A stretch of DNA of 64,000 nucleotides from AC-49 sp963766605 (lineage in GTDB: Bacteria; Actinomycetota; Thermoleophilia; Solirubrobacterales; Solirubrobacteraceae): positions 806,001 to 870,000 of the forward strand of contig CAVYAT010000001.1 in NCBI GenBank assembly GCA_963766605.1, in the 5' to 3' direction. This document shows positions 37,801 through 46,983 of the stretch, piece after piece (positions within the stretch are counted from its first letter, which is position 1; every line of letters begins with the position of its first letter). The translations under genes were made by a program, and so were the position numbers. Below the pieces are notes generated by a model. That model made no database searches, was not told the DNA's origin, and saw only the letters and a program-made list of their open reading frames with translations.

Positions 37801-37821
37801 ATTGAAGTGACGAAGATCAAT
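37801..37821. promoter_or_regulatory. Candidate ArsR operator
   Basis: Half-sites ATTGA (37801-37805) and TCAAT (37817-37821) form an inverted repeat with an 11-base spacer, placed between arsR and the aquaporin gene. Spacing and sequence fit ArsR/SmtB-type operators. Confidence 0.5.
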
Positions 37822-37827
37822 ACATCG

Positions 37828-38514
37828 ATGGAGCGTCCCGATCTCAAGCGCCGCGCGGCCACGGAAGGGATCGCCGCGTTCGTGCTGATCTTCTGCGTCG
37901 GCGGCGCGGCAGCCGAGGCGGGGTCGGGTCACGCTGTCCTCGGGCTGCCCGCCCAGGCAGCCGTCTCCGGGCTGGCGATCATGGGGTTGATCTACGCCAC
38001 CGGCCACCTGTCCGGGGCGCACATCAACCCGGCGGTCACGATCGCGTTCACCGCCACCCGGCACTTCCCGCGTCGCGACGCGATCGCCTACGTCGCCGCC
38101 CAACTCACCGGCGCCGCCCTCGCCGGGCTGATCCTGCTCGCCGCCTGGCCTGCGAAGCCCGGGCATCTGGGCGCCAACGTCGCGTCGGTCGGCGTCCCGA
38201 CCGCGCTGCTCTACGAGGCGATCCTCACCGCGATCCTGATGTTCGTCATCCTCGCCGTCGCCACCGACACCCGCGCCGTCGGCGCCGGAGCGGCGATCGC
38301 GATCGGCGGAGTCGTGGTGCTCGACATCCTCGTCGGCGGCGGCGTGTCCGGCGCGAGCATGAACCCCGCCCGCTCGTTCGGCCCGGCACTCGCCTCCGAC
38401 ACCTGGACGCACTTCTGGATCTACGTCCTCGGCCCGGTCGTGGGGGCGACCGCCGGCGCACTGGCCTACCAGTTCATCCGCACACCAGCGACCCCACCCG
38501 GAGCCACACCGTGA
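37828..38514 (+). CDS. aqpS: Aquaglyceroporin-like channel of the arsenic module
   Basis: A 228-residue membrane channel of the MIP family with six membrane segments. Both pore NPA boxes are present: GAHINPAVT and GASMNPARS, the latter ending in the pore arginine. In several bacteria (Sinorhizobium-type ars operons) an aquaporin beside arsC and arsR replaces an arsenite pump and lets arsenite, made by ArsC, leave by diffusion. The setting here matches: arsR is divergent, and arsC overlaps the 3' end (GTGA). ATG 37828 was chosen; GTG 37807 in frame would fall inside the operator. The gene symbol rests on context. Confidence 0.88.
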   Translation: MERPDLKRRAATEGIAAFVLIFCVGGAAAEAGSGHAVLGLPAQAAVSGLAIMGLIYATGHLSGAHINPAVTIAFTATRHFPRRDAIAYVAAQLTGAALAGLILLAAWPAKPGHLGANVASVGVPTALLYEAILTAILMFVILAVATDTRAVGAGAAIAIGGVVVLDILVGGGVSGASMNPARSFGPALASDTWTHFWIYVLGPVVGATAGALAYQFIRTPATPPGATP

Positions 38515-38918
38515 GCCATGTCCTGTTTGTCTGCCTGCACAACGCCGGGCGCTCCCAGATGAGCCAGGCGCTGTTCAACCGGGCCGCCGAGGATCGCCAT
38601 CACGCCCGTTCTGCTGGCAGCACACCCGCCGACCAGGTCCACCCAGAGGTCCTCGCCGCGATGGACGAACTCGGGATCGACCTACGGGGCGAGACGCCCA
38701 AGCTCGTCACCAACGAGCTCGCCCAATGGGCCGACTTGGTTGTGACGATGGGCTGCGGCGACGCCTGCCCCTACATCCCGGGCACCCGCTACGTCGACTG
38801 GGACCTCCCCGACCCCAAGGGCCAAAACCTCCACGCCGTCCGCGCCACGCGAGACACAATCGAGGCGCGGGTAACCGCGCTCGTTGCCGAACTGGACCGC
38901 GCGGGCGACGGCCCCTGA
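38511..38918 (+). CDS. arsC: Arsenate reductase, low-molecular-weight tyrosine phosphatase type
   Basis: A 135-residue cytosolic enzyme that reduces arsenate to arsenite. The P-loop CX5R is Cys8-LHNAG-Arg14, and two further cysteines (Cys82, Cys86, in MGCGDACPY) are placed to relay the disulfide as in thioredoxin- or mycothiol-linked ArsC enzymes. The DP motif is in WDLPDPKG, with the general-acid Asp. The GTG start overlaps the aquaporin stop (GTGA). With no arsB or acr3 in view, arsenite would leave through the aquaporin. Confidence 0.92.
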   Translation: MSHVLFVCLHNAGRSQMSQALFNRAAEDRHHARSAGSTPADQVHPEVLAAMDELGIDLRGETPKLVTNELAQWADLVVTMGCGDACPYIPGTRYVDWDLPDPKGQNLHAVRATRDTIEARVTALVAELDRAGDGP

Positions 38919-38936
38919 ACCGGTGGCGTTGCCGGT
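38919..38936. terminator. Weak hairpin between convergent arsC and araB
   Basis: ACCGG (38919-38923) and CCGGT (38932-38936) form a 5-base-pair stem with an 8-base loop in the 28-base gap. It is a weak candidate. Confidence 0.25.
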
Positions 38937-38946
38937 CGCGCCAGGG

Positions 38947-40635
38947 TCAATCCGCCCGGTGGCGCCGTTGCGCATGTTGGATCCGCTTGAGGTTGCGCAT
39001 GACCTCGTCGCCGCCCCGGCCGAACAGGTCATGCAGGCGCACGTACTCGCCGTAGACCTCGTCGTAGGCGGCACGATGGGCGGCCGTGGGACGAAACAGC
39101 TCGTCGCTCGCAGGCGCCATCTGCGCAGCGGCCTCGACGATCGACGGGTGGCCGCCGCGCTGGGCACCCGCGGCCACGGCTCCGAACATCGCCGCCCCGA
39201 GCGCGGGGGCCTGCGCCGATGCCGCGACGACGATCTCCCGCCCGGTCACGTCAGCGTAGATCTGCGTGAGCAGCTTGTTGCGCTCGGGCAGGCCGCCACA
39301 CGCGATGAGCCTGACGACCGGCACCCCCGCCGTTTCGAACGCATCGATGATGACGCGCGTGCCGAACGCCGTCGCCTCGATCAGCGCCCGGTAGATCTCG
39401 GCCGGGTTCGTCGTGAGCGTCAGGCCGACGAGCAGTCCGCTGAGCTCCGCGTCGACGAGCACCGAGCGATTGCCGTTGAACCAGTCGATCGCGAGCAGGC
39501 CGCTCTCGCCGGGCGCCAGGTCGCGCGCCTGTTCCTCGAGGACGACATGGACGCCCACGCCGCGGCGTCGCGCCTCGTCGTGGATCTCCGGCGGGACTGC
39601 GTGGTCGGCGAACCACGCGAAGATGTCGCCGACCGCCGACTGCCCCGCCTCGAAGCCCTGCAGCCCGGGCACGACACCGTCTTCGACGACGCCGCACATG
39701 CCTTCGACAACGGCCGGCTGCTCGCCGAGCAGGATGTGGCAGATGCTCGTCCCCATGATCATCACCATCGTCCCGGCCACCGTGGCGCCCACCGCCGGCG
39801 CGGAGACGTGGGCGTCGACGTTGGCGACGGCGACGGCCGTTCCGGCTACCAGTCCCGTCCATTGAGCCGCCCGTTCGCTGAGCCCTCCGGCGCAATCGCC
39901 GAGCGATGCGAGCTGGCGCGACATCTTGGCGTCGACCACGTGCTCGAACTCGGGGTGCAGCGCGGCGAAGTAGTCGTTGCGCGGAAAGCCGTCGTCCTTG
40001 GACCACATCGCCTTGTAGCCGGCGGTGCAGCGGTTGCGCGACTCGACGCCGGTCAGCTGCCAGATGACCCAGTCGGTCGCCTCGATCAGACGATCGGCCC
40101 GGGCGTAGATCTCCGGCGCCTCGTTGAGGATCTGAAGGCTCTTGGGGAAGAACCACTCCGAGGAGATCCGTCCCCCGTAGCGGGCCAGCCACGACTCGCC
40201 GCGCTGCCGCGCGACCTCGTTGACGTGGTCGGCCTCGGGCTGGGCGGCATGGTGCTTCCACAGCTTCACCCAGGCGTGGGGCTCGCGGCGCAGGTCGTCG
40301 GTCTCGCACAACGGCGTCCCGTCGGCCGTCGTCGGGAGCATCGTGCACGCGGTGAAGCAGATGCCGATGCCGACCACGTCACCCGGGTCGACGGCGGCCT
40401 GCGCGACCGCCTCGGGGATCGCCTGCTGGAGCGCGCGCACGTAGTCCTGCGGATCCTGGAGCGCCCAGTCGAGCTCGAGCTCCACGTCGTCGTCCGGCGC
40501 CGGCAGATGCCCGGTGATGACCCCGTTGGCGTAGGGGTACACGGCGGCGGCGAGCTCGCGCCCGTCGGCGCAGTCGACGACGACCGCCCGGGCCGACTCG
40601 GTGCCGTAGTCGATCCCGACCGCGTAGCTGCTCAC
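38947..40635 (-). CDS. araB: L-ribulokinase
   Basis: A 562-residue FGGY-family sugar kinase that phosphorylates L-ribulose to L-ribulose 5-phosphate with ATP. The N-terminal phosphate loop is GIDYGTESARAVVVD; RCTAGYKAMWSKDDGFP and the GGLPERNKLLTQIYADVTGRE segment are characteristic of AraB. Its length matches the E. coli enzyme (566). The GTG at 40635 overlaps the araD stop (GTGA). It is the last gene of the arabinoside operon and converges with arsC. The protein would act in the cytosol after AraA and before AraD. Confidence 0.95.
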   Translation of the reverse strand: MSSYAVGIDYGTESARAVVVDCADGRELAAAVYPYANGVITGHLPAPDDDVELELDWALQDPQDYVRALQQAIPEAVAQAAVDPGDVVGIGICFTACTMLPTTADGTPLCETDDLRREPHAWVKLWKHHAAQPEADHVNEVARQRGESWLARYGGRISSEWFFPKSLQILNEAPEIYARADRLIEATDWVIWQLTGVESRNRCTAGYKAMWSKDDGFPRNDYFAALHPEFEHVVDAKMSRQLASLGDCAGGLSERAAQWTGLVAGTAVAVANVDAHVSAPAVGATVAGTMVMIMGTSICHILLGEQPAVVEGMCGVVEDGVVPGLQGFEAGQSAVGDIFAWFADHAVPPEIHDEARRRGVGVHVVLEEQARDLAPGESGLLAIDWFNGNRSVLVDAELSGLLVGLTLTTNPAEIYRALIEATAFGTRVIIDAFETAGVPVVRLIACGGLPERNKLLTQIYADVTGREIVVAASAQAPALGAAMFGAVAAGAQRGGHPSIVEAAAQMAPASDELFRPTAAHRAAYDEVYGEYVRLHDLFGRGGDEVMRNLKRIQHAQRRHRAD

Positions 40636-41342
40636 ACGGGCCCTTGGCCGTAGTAGGCACCCGGGCCGTGCTTGCGCTCGAAGTGGCGCATGAGCAGCGG
40701 CTCTCCGAGCGGTGCGACGTCGCCGCCCAGCGCGAGTGTGTGCAGCGCGAGCTCGGCCACGAGCTCCAGCGCGACCGCGTTGTCGACGGCCTCGGTGGTA
40801 TCGCGGCCCCAGGCGAACGAGCCGTGCGATGCGACGAGCGCGGCCGGTACGTCGAGCGCCGCGAGGCCGAGACGCTCGAAGGTCTCGACGATGACGTCGC
40901 CGGTGCGCTCCTCGTAGCGATCGCCGATCTCGTCCGGCGTCATGGCCCGCGTGACCGGCACCGCGCCGCGGAAGTGGTCGGCGTGGGTCGTCCCCAGACA
41001 CGGGATCGCGTGCCCGGCCTGCGCCCAGGCGGTCGCGAATCGCGAATGGGTGTGCACGACGGCACCGACCTCGGGGAAGCTGCGGTAGAGCACGAGGTGC
41101 GTCGGCGTGTCCGACGAGGGCCGGTAGCCGCCCGGGGCCACACCACCATCGTCGAGGTCGACGATCACCATCGACTCCGGCGTGAGTGCGTCGTAGGGCA
41201 CGCCGCTGGGCTTGATCGCCATGACGCCCGCCGCGCGGTCGGCCGCGCTGACGTTGCCGAAGGTCATCGCCACCAGGCTGGCGCGGACGAGCGCCTGACC
41301 GGCCTCGAAGACCTGCTCGCGGAGGTCGGCGTGGGCGATCAG
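40632..41342 (-). CDS. araD: L-ribulose-5-phosphate 4-epimerase, probable CTG start
   Basis: A 236-residue zinc aldolase-family epimerase that turns L-ribulose 5-phosphate into D-xylulose 5-phosphate. Visible motifs are TFGNVSAADR, IKPSGVPYD, SSDTPTHLVLY, the metal pair HTHSRFATAWAQAG, and THADHFRG. Alignment to E. coli AraD puts the N-terminus at about LREQVFEAGQAL. No ATG, GTG or TTG lies in frame near there. CTG 41342 is in frame and overlaps the araA stop as CTGA, the same geometry as the operon's other junctions, so I take CTG as the start. The next in-frame GTG or ATG downstream would remove about 20 or more conserved residues. Confidence 0.9.
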   Translation of the reverse strand: MIAHADLREQVFEAGQALVRASLVAMTFGNVSAADRAAGVMAIKPSGVPYDALTPESMVIVDLDDGGVAPGGYRPSSDTPTHLVLYRSFPEVGAVVHTHSRFATAWAQAGHAIPCLGTTHADHFRGAVPVTRAMTPDEIGDRYEERTGDVIVETFERLGLAALDVPAALVASHGSFAWGRDTTEAVDNAVALELVAELALHTLALGGDVAPLGEPLLMRHFERKHGPGAYYGQGPV

Positions 41343-42856
41343 AACCCCCGGGCCAGGCGATGGTAGGCCTGGTTCCAGCGCAGCTCGTTCTTGAACGCCG
41401 GGATGCGCGTCTCCCCGTCGATCACGAGCAGCTCGATGCCCGCCATCTCGGCCAGGTCGGAGATCGTGTCGATGCCCAGCGCGGCGGTGAACACCGTGTG
41501 ATGGGGTCCGCCGGCGCGCAGCCACGCCTCGGCGGCGACGGCCAGACTGGGCATCGGCTTCCACACCGCGCGCGCGACCGGTAGTCGCGGCAGCTCGTCG
41601 TCGGGCTCGACGACCTCGACGTGGTTGGCCACGAGCCGGAAGCGGTCGCCGAGGTCGAGCATCCCGACCACGATCGCCGGACCGGGCGGGGCGGTGAACA
41701 CGAGCCGGACCGGGTCAGATCGCCCGCCGATCGAGAGCGGATGGATCTCGCACGACGGCGTCGCGGCCGCGATCGTCGGGCAGATCTCGAGCATGTGCGC
41801 GCCGAGGACCTTGGGCTCGCCCGGACCGAGGTGGTACGTGTAGTCCTCCATGAACGACGTCCCGCCGTCGAGCCCTGCGCTCATCACCTTGAACACGCGA
41901 ACCAGCGCGGCGGTCTTCCAGTCACCCTCCCCGCCGAAGCCATAGCCGTCGCTCATCAGCCGCTGGACGGCCAGGCCGGGGAGCTGGGGCAGCGTGCCGA
42001 GGTCCTCGAACGTGTCGGTGAAGGCGCCGAAGCCTCCGTCGGTCAGGAAGCGGCGCAGGCCGGCCTCGATCCGCGCCGCGTCGCGCAGGGCGTCGCGTCG
42101 GGTTCCGCCGGTGGCGAGCTCGGGCGCCAGCGCGTACTGCGCCTCGTAGTCCGCCATCAACTCGTCGACGTCGCCGTCCGGGCAGGCCTCGATGGCAGCG
42201 GCAAGATCCGCGACGCCGTAGCCGTTGACCGTGATACCCAGGCGCACCTGCGCTTCGACCTTGTCGCCCTCCGTCACGGCGACGTCGCGCATGTTGTCGC
42301 CGAACCGGGCAACGCGCAGCTCCTGGGCCTCTGACCAGCCGGCGCCCGCCCGGCACCATGCACCGATCCGCCGCGTGACGTCCGCGTCGCTGACGTGCCC
42401 GACCACCGTCTGGCGCGCGATGCCCATCCGGGTCTCGATGTGGCCGAACTCGCGATCGCCGTGGGCCGACTGGTTGAGGTTCATGAAGTCCATGTCGATC
42501 TCGCGCCACGGCAGCGAGAGGTTGAACTGTGTGTGCCAGTGCAGCAGCGGCCGCTGGAGCGCGCGCAGGCCGGCAATCCACATTCGCGATGGCGAGAACG
42601 TGTGCATCCACGCGATCACCCCGACGCAGTCATCGGCGCCGTTGGCCTCCCGGCAGAGCTTCAGGATCGACTCCGGGCTCGTCATCACGGGCTTGTGCAC
42701 CACCCGCACCGGGATCGCCTCCGAGGCGTCGAGCTGGGCGGCCAGGTCGCGTGAGTTCTCGCCGACCTGGCGCAGCGTCTCATCGCCATACATCGCCTGG
42801 CTTCCGGTCAAGAACCACACCTCGCGTCGCGCGAGGGCGTTCGCGTCCGTGGCCAT
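41339..42856 (-). CDS. araA: L-arabinose isomerase
   Basis: A 505-residue manganese-dependent isomerase that converts L-arabinose to L-ribulose. Recognisable segments are REVWFLTGSQAMYGDETL at the N-terminus, WMHTFSPSRMWIAGL, HTQFNLSLPW, MNLNQSAHGDREFG, and GTSFMEDYTYHL with GAHMLEICPTIA, which carry the metal-ligand glutamates. Length matches known AraA (about 500). The ATG at 42856 follows the ATPase stop by 2 bases, and the Shine-Dalgarno sequence GGGAGGAG lies inside the end of that gene. It overlaps araD downstream. Confidence 0.96.
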   Translation of the reverse strand: MATDANALARREVWFLTGSQAMYGDETLRQVGENSRDLAAQLDASEAIPVRVVHKPVMTSPESILKLCREANGADDCVGVIAWMHTFSPSRMWIAGLRALQRPLLHWHTQFNLSLPWREIDMDFMNLNQSAHGDREFGHIETRMGIARQTVVGHVSDADVTRRIGAWCRAGAGWSEAQELRVARFGDNMRDVAVTEGDKVEAQVRLGITVNGYGVADLAAAIEACPDGDVDELMADYEAQYALAPELATGGTRRDALRDAARIEAGLRRFLTDGGFGAFTDTFEDLGTLPQLPGLAVQRLMSDGYGFGGEGDWKTAALVRVFKVMSAGLDGGTSFMEDYTYHLGPGEPKVLGAHMLEICPTIAAATPSCEIHPLSIGGRSDPVRLVFTAPPGPAIVVGMLDLGDRFRLVANHVEVVEPDDELPRLPVARAVWKPMPSLAVAAEAWLRAGGPHHTVFTAALGIDTISDLAEMAGIELLVIDGETRIPAFKNELRWNQAYHRLARGF

Positions 42857-42858
42857 CG

Positions 42859-44121
42859 TCACTCCTCCCGCTCAGCGGATGCGACCGCGGGCTGCGAACG
42901 AGGAGCAGCACCGCCGACGTGCTGCGGATCATCCGGCTGCTTCACCGTCCTGCCGGTGCTCGGGTCAAAGAAGTGCAGCCGCGTCACGTCGACTGCGAGC
43001 GCGACCCGCTCTCCGGCGGCCACGCGCAGGCGCGGATCCACGCGAGCCACGCCCTTGCCGGCCGGCGCACCGGCGAGCCGCGTCGCGAGGTCGTCGTCCT
43101 GGTCGGCGGGGATCGAAGCCTCCGCCTTGTCGCGGTAGTTCGGGGCGTCGACCACGAAGTGCAGCAGCTGCTCGTTCCCCAGCGCCTCCACAAGCGCGAC
43201 ATCGACGACGAGCTGACCTCCGGGCTGCGGCTCGGCCCCGTTGCGCTCGCCCGCGGGGGTGAGGTCTTCGGGCCGGACCCCGACGATGAGCTGGCGTCCG
43301 CTCGCCGCGCCGAGCTGCTCGGGCCGCAGCGTGAGCCGCTGTGAGCCCAGCACGAGCTCGACGTGCGCCCCATTGGTCTCGACCGACGCCTCGTAGAGGT
43401 TCATGGCCGGGGAGCCCATGAACGCCGCCACGAACACGTTGGCGGGATGGTCGTAGAGCTCCTGCGGCGGTGCGAGCTGTTGCAACACGCCACCGCGCAT
43501 GACCGCGACGCGATCTCCCATCGTCATCGCCTCGGTCTGATCGTGGGTGACGTACATCGTCGCCACGCCGAGGCGGTGCTGGATGTGCATCACCTCGGTG
43601 CGCATCTGCACGCGCAGACTCGCGTCGAGGTTCGACAGTGGCTCGTCCATCAGGAAGATCGCCGGCTCGCGGACCAGGGCACGGCCCATCGCCACCCGCT
43701 GGCGCTGTCCGCCGGAGAGATGCCGGGGCTTCGTGTCGAGCAACTCCGAGAGGCCGAGGAGCTCGGCGGCCTCGACGACCTTCTTGTCGCGCTTGTCCCG
43801 GGGCATCTTGCGCACGGCGAGTGAGAAGGCGATGTTGTTGCGGACGCTGAGGTGCGGGTAGAGCGCATAGTTCTGAAAGACCATCGCGACGTCGCGATCG
43901 CCGGGTGAGAGATCGTCGACGGGCTTTCCGTCCAGCCGGATTGTGCCGCGCGTCGCCTCTTCCAGACCGGCGACCATCCGCAGGACGGTGGTCTTGCCAC
44001 ATCCGGAGGGCCCGACGAGCACCAGGAGTTCGCCGTCGGCTACGAAGAGGTCGAGATCCTTGACCGCCTCGACACCGCTGTCGAAGACCTTGCTCACCTG
44101 TTCCAACGCCAGCGTTGCCAC
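42859..44121 (-). CDS. Sugar ABC transporter ATPase (MsmK/UgpC type)
   Basis: A 420-residue cytosolic ATPase of the CUT1 class that powers carbohydrate importers. The Walker A motif is GPSGCGKTTVLRM, the Q-loop VFQNYALYPH, the signature LSGGQRQRVAMGR, and Walker B IFLMDEPLSNLDA. A C-terminal TOBE/OB regulatory region (about residues 235-420) is longer than usual, with an Ala/Pro/Asp-rich insertion. Here it is placed inside the operon, so it probably serves the permeases at 46093-47957, though MsmK-type ATPases can be shared among transporters. Confidence 0.92.
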   Translation of the reverse strand: MATLALEQVSKVFDSGVEAVKDLDLFVADGELLVLVGPSGCGKTTVLRMVAGLEEATRGTIRLDGKPVDDLSPGDRDVAMVFQNYALYPHLSVRNNIAFSLAVRKMPRDKRDKKVVEAAELLGLSELLDTKPRHLSGGQRQRVAMGRALVREPAIFLMDEPLSNLDASLRVQMRTEVMHIQHRLGVATMYVTHDQTEAMTMGDRVAVMRGGVLQQLAPPQELYDHPANVFVAAFMGSPAMNLYEASVETNGAHVELVLGSQRLTLRPEQLGAASGRQLIVGVRPEDLTPAGERNGAEPQPGGQLVVDVALVEALGNEQLLHFVVDAPNYRDKAEASIPADQDDDLATRLAGAPAGKGVARVDPRLRVAAGERVALAVDVTRLHFFDPSTGRTVKQPDDPQHVGGAAPRSQPAVASAEREE

Positions 44122-44138
44122 GTTCCGTCGCCTCCTCG

Positions 44139-46058
44139 TCAGTCCGCGTTGGGGATCCAGACACGCATCGTGTCGGTGCCGCGGTTGGCCCAGGCGAAAT
44201 ACGGGATCGCCAGCAGCGTGAGCTCACCGGAGGGCGGCACGGTGGCCGGCACCTCGCGGAGGTCGCGGTACTCGGCCTGTGTCCAGCCGTCGAGGCCGGC
44301 AACCTTGGCGTGAACGGCGACGGCCGTCATGCCGTCGAGGCCCTCGAGCACGGGACCGGCGTCGGCTGCCGCGACGCTCGCGTCGAGCCGGACGTCGGCG
44401 AGATCGACCGCGTCGGGCAGGTCGGCCCGCTCGAGGCAGTAGACGAGCGGCCCGCGCTCGATCGCCAGACAGCCGCGGACCGCATCGATCCGCGGGTTGG
44501 GCGCCGTCAGCCGGGGGGAGATGTCGAGCACCAGCTCCACGCGATCGCCCTCAACCCATCGGCGAGTGAGTCGCGAATACGCACCGGCCTGGACCTCCTC
44601 GCCGTCGAGCGTCGCACCGGATGCCCACGTCGGGATTCGCAGAGCCAGCGTCCACTCGTCTCCGGCGGTGCGCTCGACCTCCAGCTCGACGCGGCCGTTC
44701 CACGGATACTCGGTCGCAACCCGCAGGCGCACCGGCTCGCCCTGGGCGTCCGCCGTTTCGATGGTCGACGCGGTGTATTGGTGGATCTGGATCCCGGACG
44801 CGTCGCTCGTCGCGATGTACTCCTGCAGCGACGCCAGCAGGCGCATCACGTTCGGCGGACAGCAGGCGACGGGGTTCCACGCCTCACGCGGCGTGAGTCC
44901 ACCGCGTGACTGCAGCGGGTTGACGTAGAAGAACTTGCGGCCGTCGAGCGACAGGCCCGACAGGAAGCCGTTGTACAGCGTCCGCTCGATCACGTCGGCG
45001 AAGCGGCATTCGCCGGTCGCCAGGAGCAGTCGCCAGTTCCACATGATGCTCGCGATCGCCGCACAGGTCTCGCAGTAGGCCCGGTCCGGCGGGAGCTCGT
45101 AGGGATCGCCGATCGCCTCGCCCGAGTGGCGGGAGCCGATGCCGCCGGTGAGATACATCTTGGCCGACGAGACGTCGTCCCATTGGGCCAGGGACGCGGC
45201 GAGCAGAGCCTCGTCGCCGGTCTCGATGTACAGGTCGGTGGCGCCGGCGAGGAGATACAGCGCGCGGACCGCATGGCCGGTGATCGAGTGCGCGTCCCTC
45301 AGCGGTGTTGCGTCCTGGTAGTAGTCCAGCGCGAATCGGCCGCCGGCGAACTGGCCGTGGCCACGACGGTCGGTGAGCGTCTGGGCCAGCTCGAGATAGC
45401 GGACCTCCGAGGTCACGCGATAGAGCTCGACCAGTGCCGCCTCGACCTCCGGATGGCCGTCGGTCCCCGTCTGCGGTCCGAGCCGGAAGACGTCGTCGAC
45501 GAGGTCGGCGAACCGGCGGGCGATGCCGAGCAGCGTCTCGTCGCCCGTGGCCCGGGCGAAGGCGACGCCCGCCTGGATCAGGTGCCCGCAGCAGTACAGC
45601 TCGTGGCCCATCTCGAGGTCGGTCCAGCGCCAGGCCGGGTCGTTGACCTGACACCAGGTGTTCAGGTACCCGTCGGGCTCCTGGGCGGCCGCGACCAGGG
45701 CGATCGTGTCCTGCGCCAGGGCCGCCAGGTGGTCCGAGGGCTCACGGCCGATCTCCCAGGCGACGGCCTCCAGCCATTTGTAGACGTCGGAGTCGCTGAA
45801 CACCATGCCCCGCCGGGGCCCGGTGCTCTGGCCGGCGGCGATGCGGAAGTTCTCGAGCGTCCCCGCGCTCTCGAGCTCGTGTGCGCCGTGGAGAAGGGTG
45901 ACGTCGCGATTGAGCTGCTGGCGCTCCCCGAGCAGGCCGTCCCCGAATCGCACCCCGGGCGGGCCGATCGGCCGAAGGGTCACGTGTGCCGCCGAGGTCG
46001 GCGCGACCGGCGCCGCGTTGTGTTCAGATCGCGTCAAGACACGCTTCCCTTCACCCAT
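44139..46058 (-). CDS. GH127 beta-L-arabinofuranosidase
   Basis: A 639-residue glycoside hydrolase of family 127 (HypBA1-like, formerly DUF1680), which releases L-arabinose from beta-linked arabino-oligosaccharides using a zinc-bound cysteine nucleophile. The four metal-site residues have counterparts at Glu330 and Cys332 (CETC) and Cys399-Cys400 (ACCPPNVMRLL), with Cys399 the likely nucleophile. The N-terminal alpha/alpha barrel and C-terminal beta domains have normal length. There is no signal peptide, so it should act in the cytosol after import by the ABC transporter. It is embedded in the ara operon between permease and ATPase genes. Confidence 0.93.
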   Translation of the reverse strand: MGEGKRVLTRSEHNAAPVAPTSAAHVTLRPIGPPGVRFGDGLLGERQQLNRDVTLLHGAHELESAGTLENFRIAAGQSTGPRRGMVFSDSDVYKWLEAVAWEIGREPSDHLAALAQDTIALVAAAQEPDGYLNTWCQVNDPAWRWTDLEMGHELYCCGHLIQAGVAFARATGDETLLGIARRFADLVDDVFRLGPQTGTDGHPEVEAALVELYRVTSEVRYLELAQTLTDRRGHGQFAGGRFALDYYQDATPLRDAHSITGHAVRALYLLAGATDLYIETGDEALLAASLAQWDDVSSAKMYLTGGIGSRHSGEAIGDPYELPPDRAYCETCAAIASIMWNWRLLLATGECRFADVIERTLYNGFLSGLSLDGRKFFYVNPLQSRGGLTPREAWNPVACCPPNVMRLLASLQEYIATSDASGIQIHQYTASTIETADAQGEPVRLRVATEYPWNGRVELEVERTAGDEWTLALRIPTWASGATLDGEEVQAGAYSRLTRRWVEGDRVELVLDISPRLTAPNPRIDAVRGCLAIERGPLVYCLERADLPDAVDLADVRLDASVAAADAGPVLEGLDGMTAVAVHAKVAGLDGWTQAEYRDLREVPATVPPSGELTLLAIPYFAWANRGTDTMRVWIPNAD

Positions 46059-46092
46059 TGTTGGACAACCCGATCAAGAGCACGCGGACTTC

Positions 46093-46983
46093 TCATCCCT
46101 TCACCGCGCCGGACATCAGACCCTGGACGTAGTAGCGCTGCAGCGCCAGGTACAGAACGACGCACGGCACCATCGCGAACACGATTCCCGCCGAGAGGTT
46201 GGCGTTGTTGATCGCGCCGTAGGTCGACGTCGTGATGTTGTAGAGCTTCACCGGAAGCGTGGCCTTGCCCGTGTCCTGAATGAAGGTGAGAGCCTGCAAC
46301 AGCTCTGTCCATGCGTACAGGAACGCGTACATGGCCGTGGTGGCCAGCCCCGGGACGATCAACGGGCGCATCACACGAAACAGCGTCGTCATCGGGCCTG
46401 CCCCGTCGACCCGCGCCGAGTCGACGAGTTCGCGAGGCACCTGTTGGAACGTGTTACGCATGACGAACACGCCGAACGGCAGATTGAACGTGCTGTAGAC
46501 GAGCACGAGCCCGAGCAGGCTGTTGGTGAGGTGCAGATCGCTGAGCTGGATGTACAGCGGCGTCAGCACCGCCTGGAAGGGGATCATCAGCGCGAGCAGG
46601 ATGACGCCGAACACGATGCCCGAGCCGCGGAAGCGGAACATCGCCAGGCCATACCCGGCGAGCGTTGCCACGACGGTGGTGAGCACCGCCGACCCGATGC
46701 CGACGATGAGGCTGTTGAGCAGGTTGGGCAAAATGTCGTACGCGCCGTGCGACACGGCGCGGTAGTTGTCCAGCGTCATATGAGTGAAGTCGCGCGACTG
46801 CGGTTTGAGACTGGCCAGCGACGACGGCTGGAACGAGCGCAGCACGGCCCAGACGATCGGGAGCAGGAAGACGACAGCGAGCATCGTCGACACGCCCAGG
46901 TACACCCAGAAGCCGGCACCGCGCTTGCGCCGCCGCTCCGGGGGCGCCGCGCGTACCGGTTCGCCAATCGCCAGGTCGGTCAT
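46093..46983 (-). CDS. Sugar ABC transporter permease, MalG/AraQ type
   Basis: A 296-residue inner-membrane permease with six segments. The EAA loop that contacts the ATPase is RELVDSARVDGAGPMTTLF. The first segment is FWVYLGVSTMLAVVFLLPIV. The ATG at 46983 overlaps the stop of the partner permease (ATGA), so they form a coupled pair. It belongs to the CUT1 importer of this operon, which probably carries arabinose oligosaccharides, given the intracellular GH127. Confidence 0.93.
   Translation of the reverse strand: MTDLAIGEPVRAAPPERRRKRGAGFWVYLGVSTMLAVVFLLPIVWAVLRSFQPSSLASLKPQSRDFTHMTLDNYRAVSHGAYDILPNLLNSLIVGIGSAVLTTVVATLAGYGLAMFRFRGSGIVFGVILLALMIPFQAVLTPLYIQLSDLHLTNSLLGLVLVYSTFNLPFGVFVMRNTFQQVPRELVDSARVDGAGPMTTLFRVMRPLIVPGLATTAMYAFLYAWTELLQALTFIQDTGKATLPVKLYNITTSTYGAINNANLSAGIVFAMVPCVVLYLALQRYYVQGLMSGAVKG

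Noticed and set aside
38919..38946. A direct repeat of the tRNA 3' end (attR) after arsC
   Set aside because: No match to the tRNA-Asp 3' end was seen there or in the next stretch of araB, so an island boundary is not supported.
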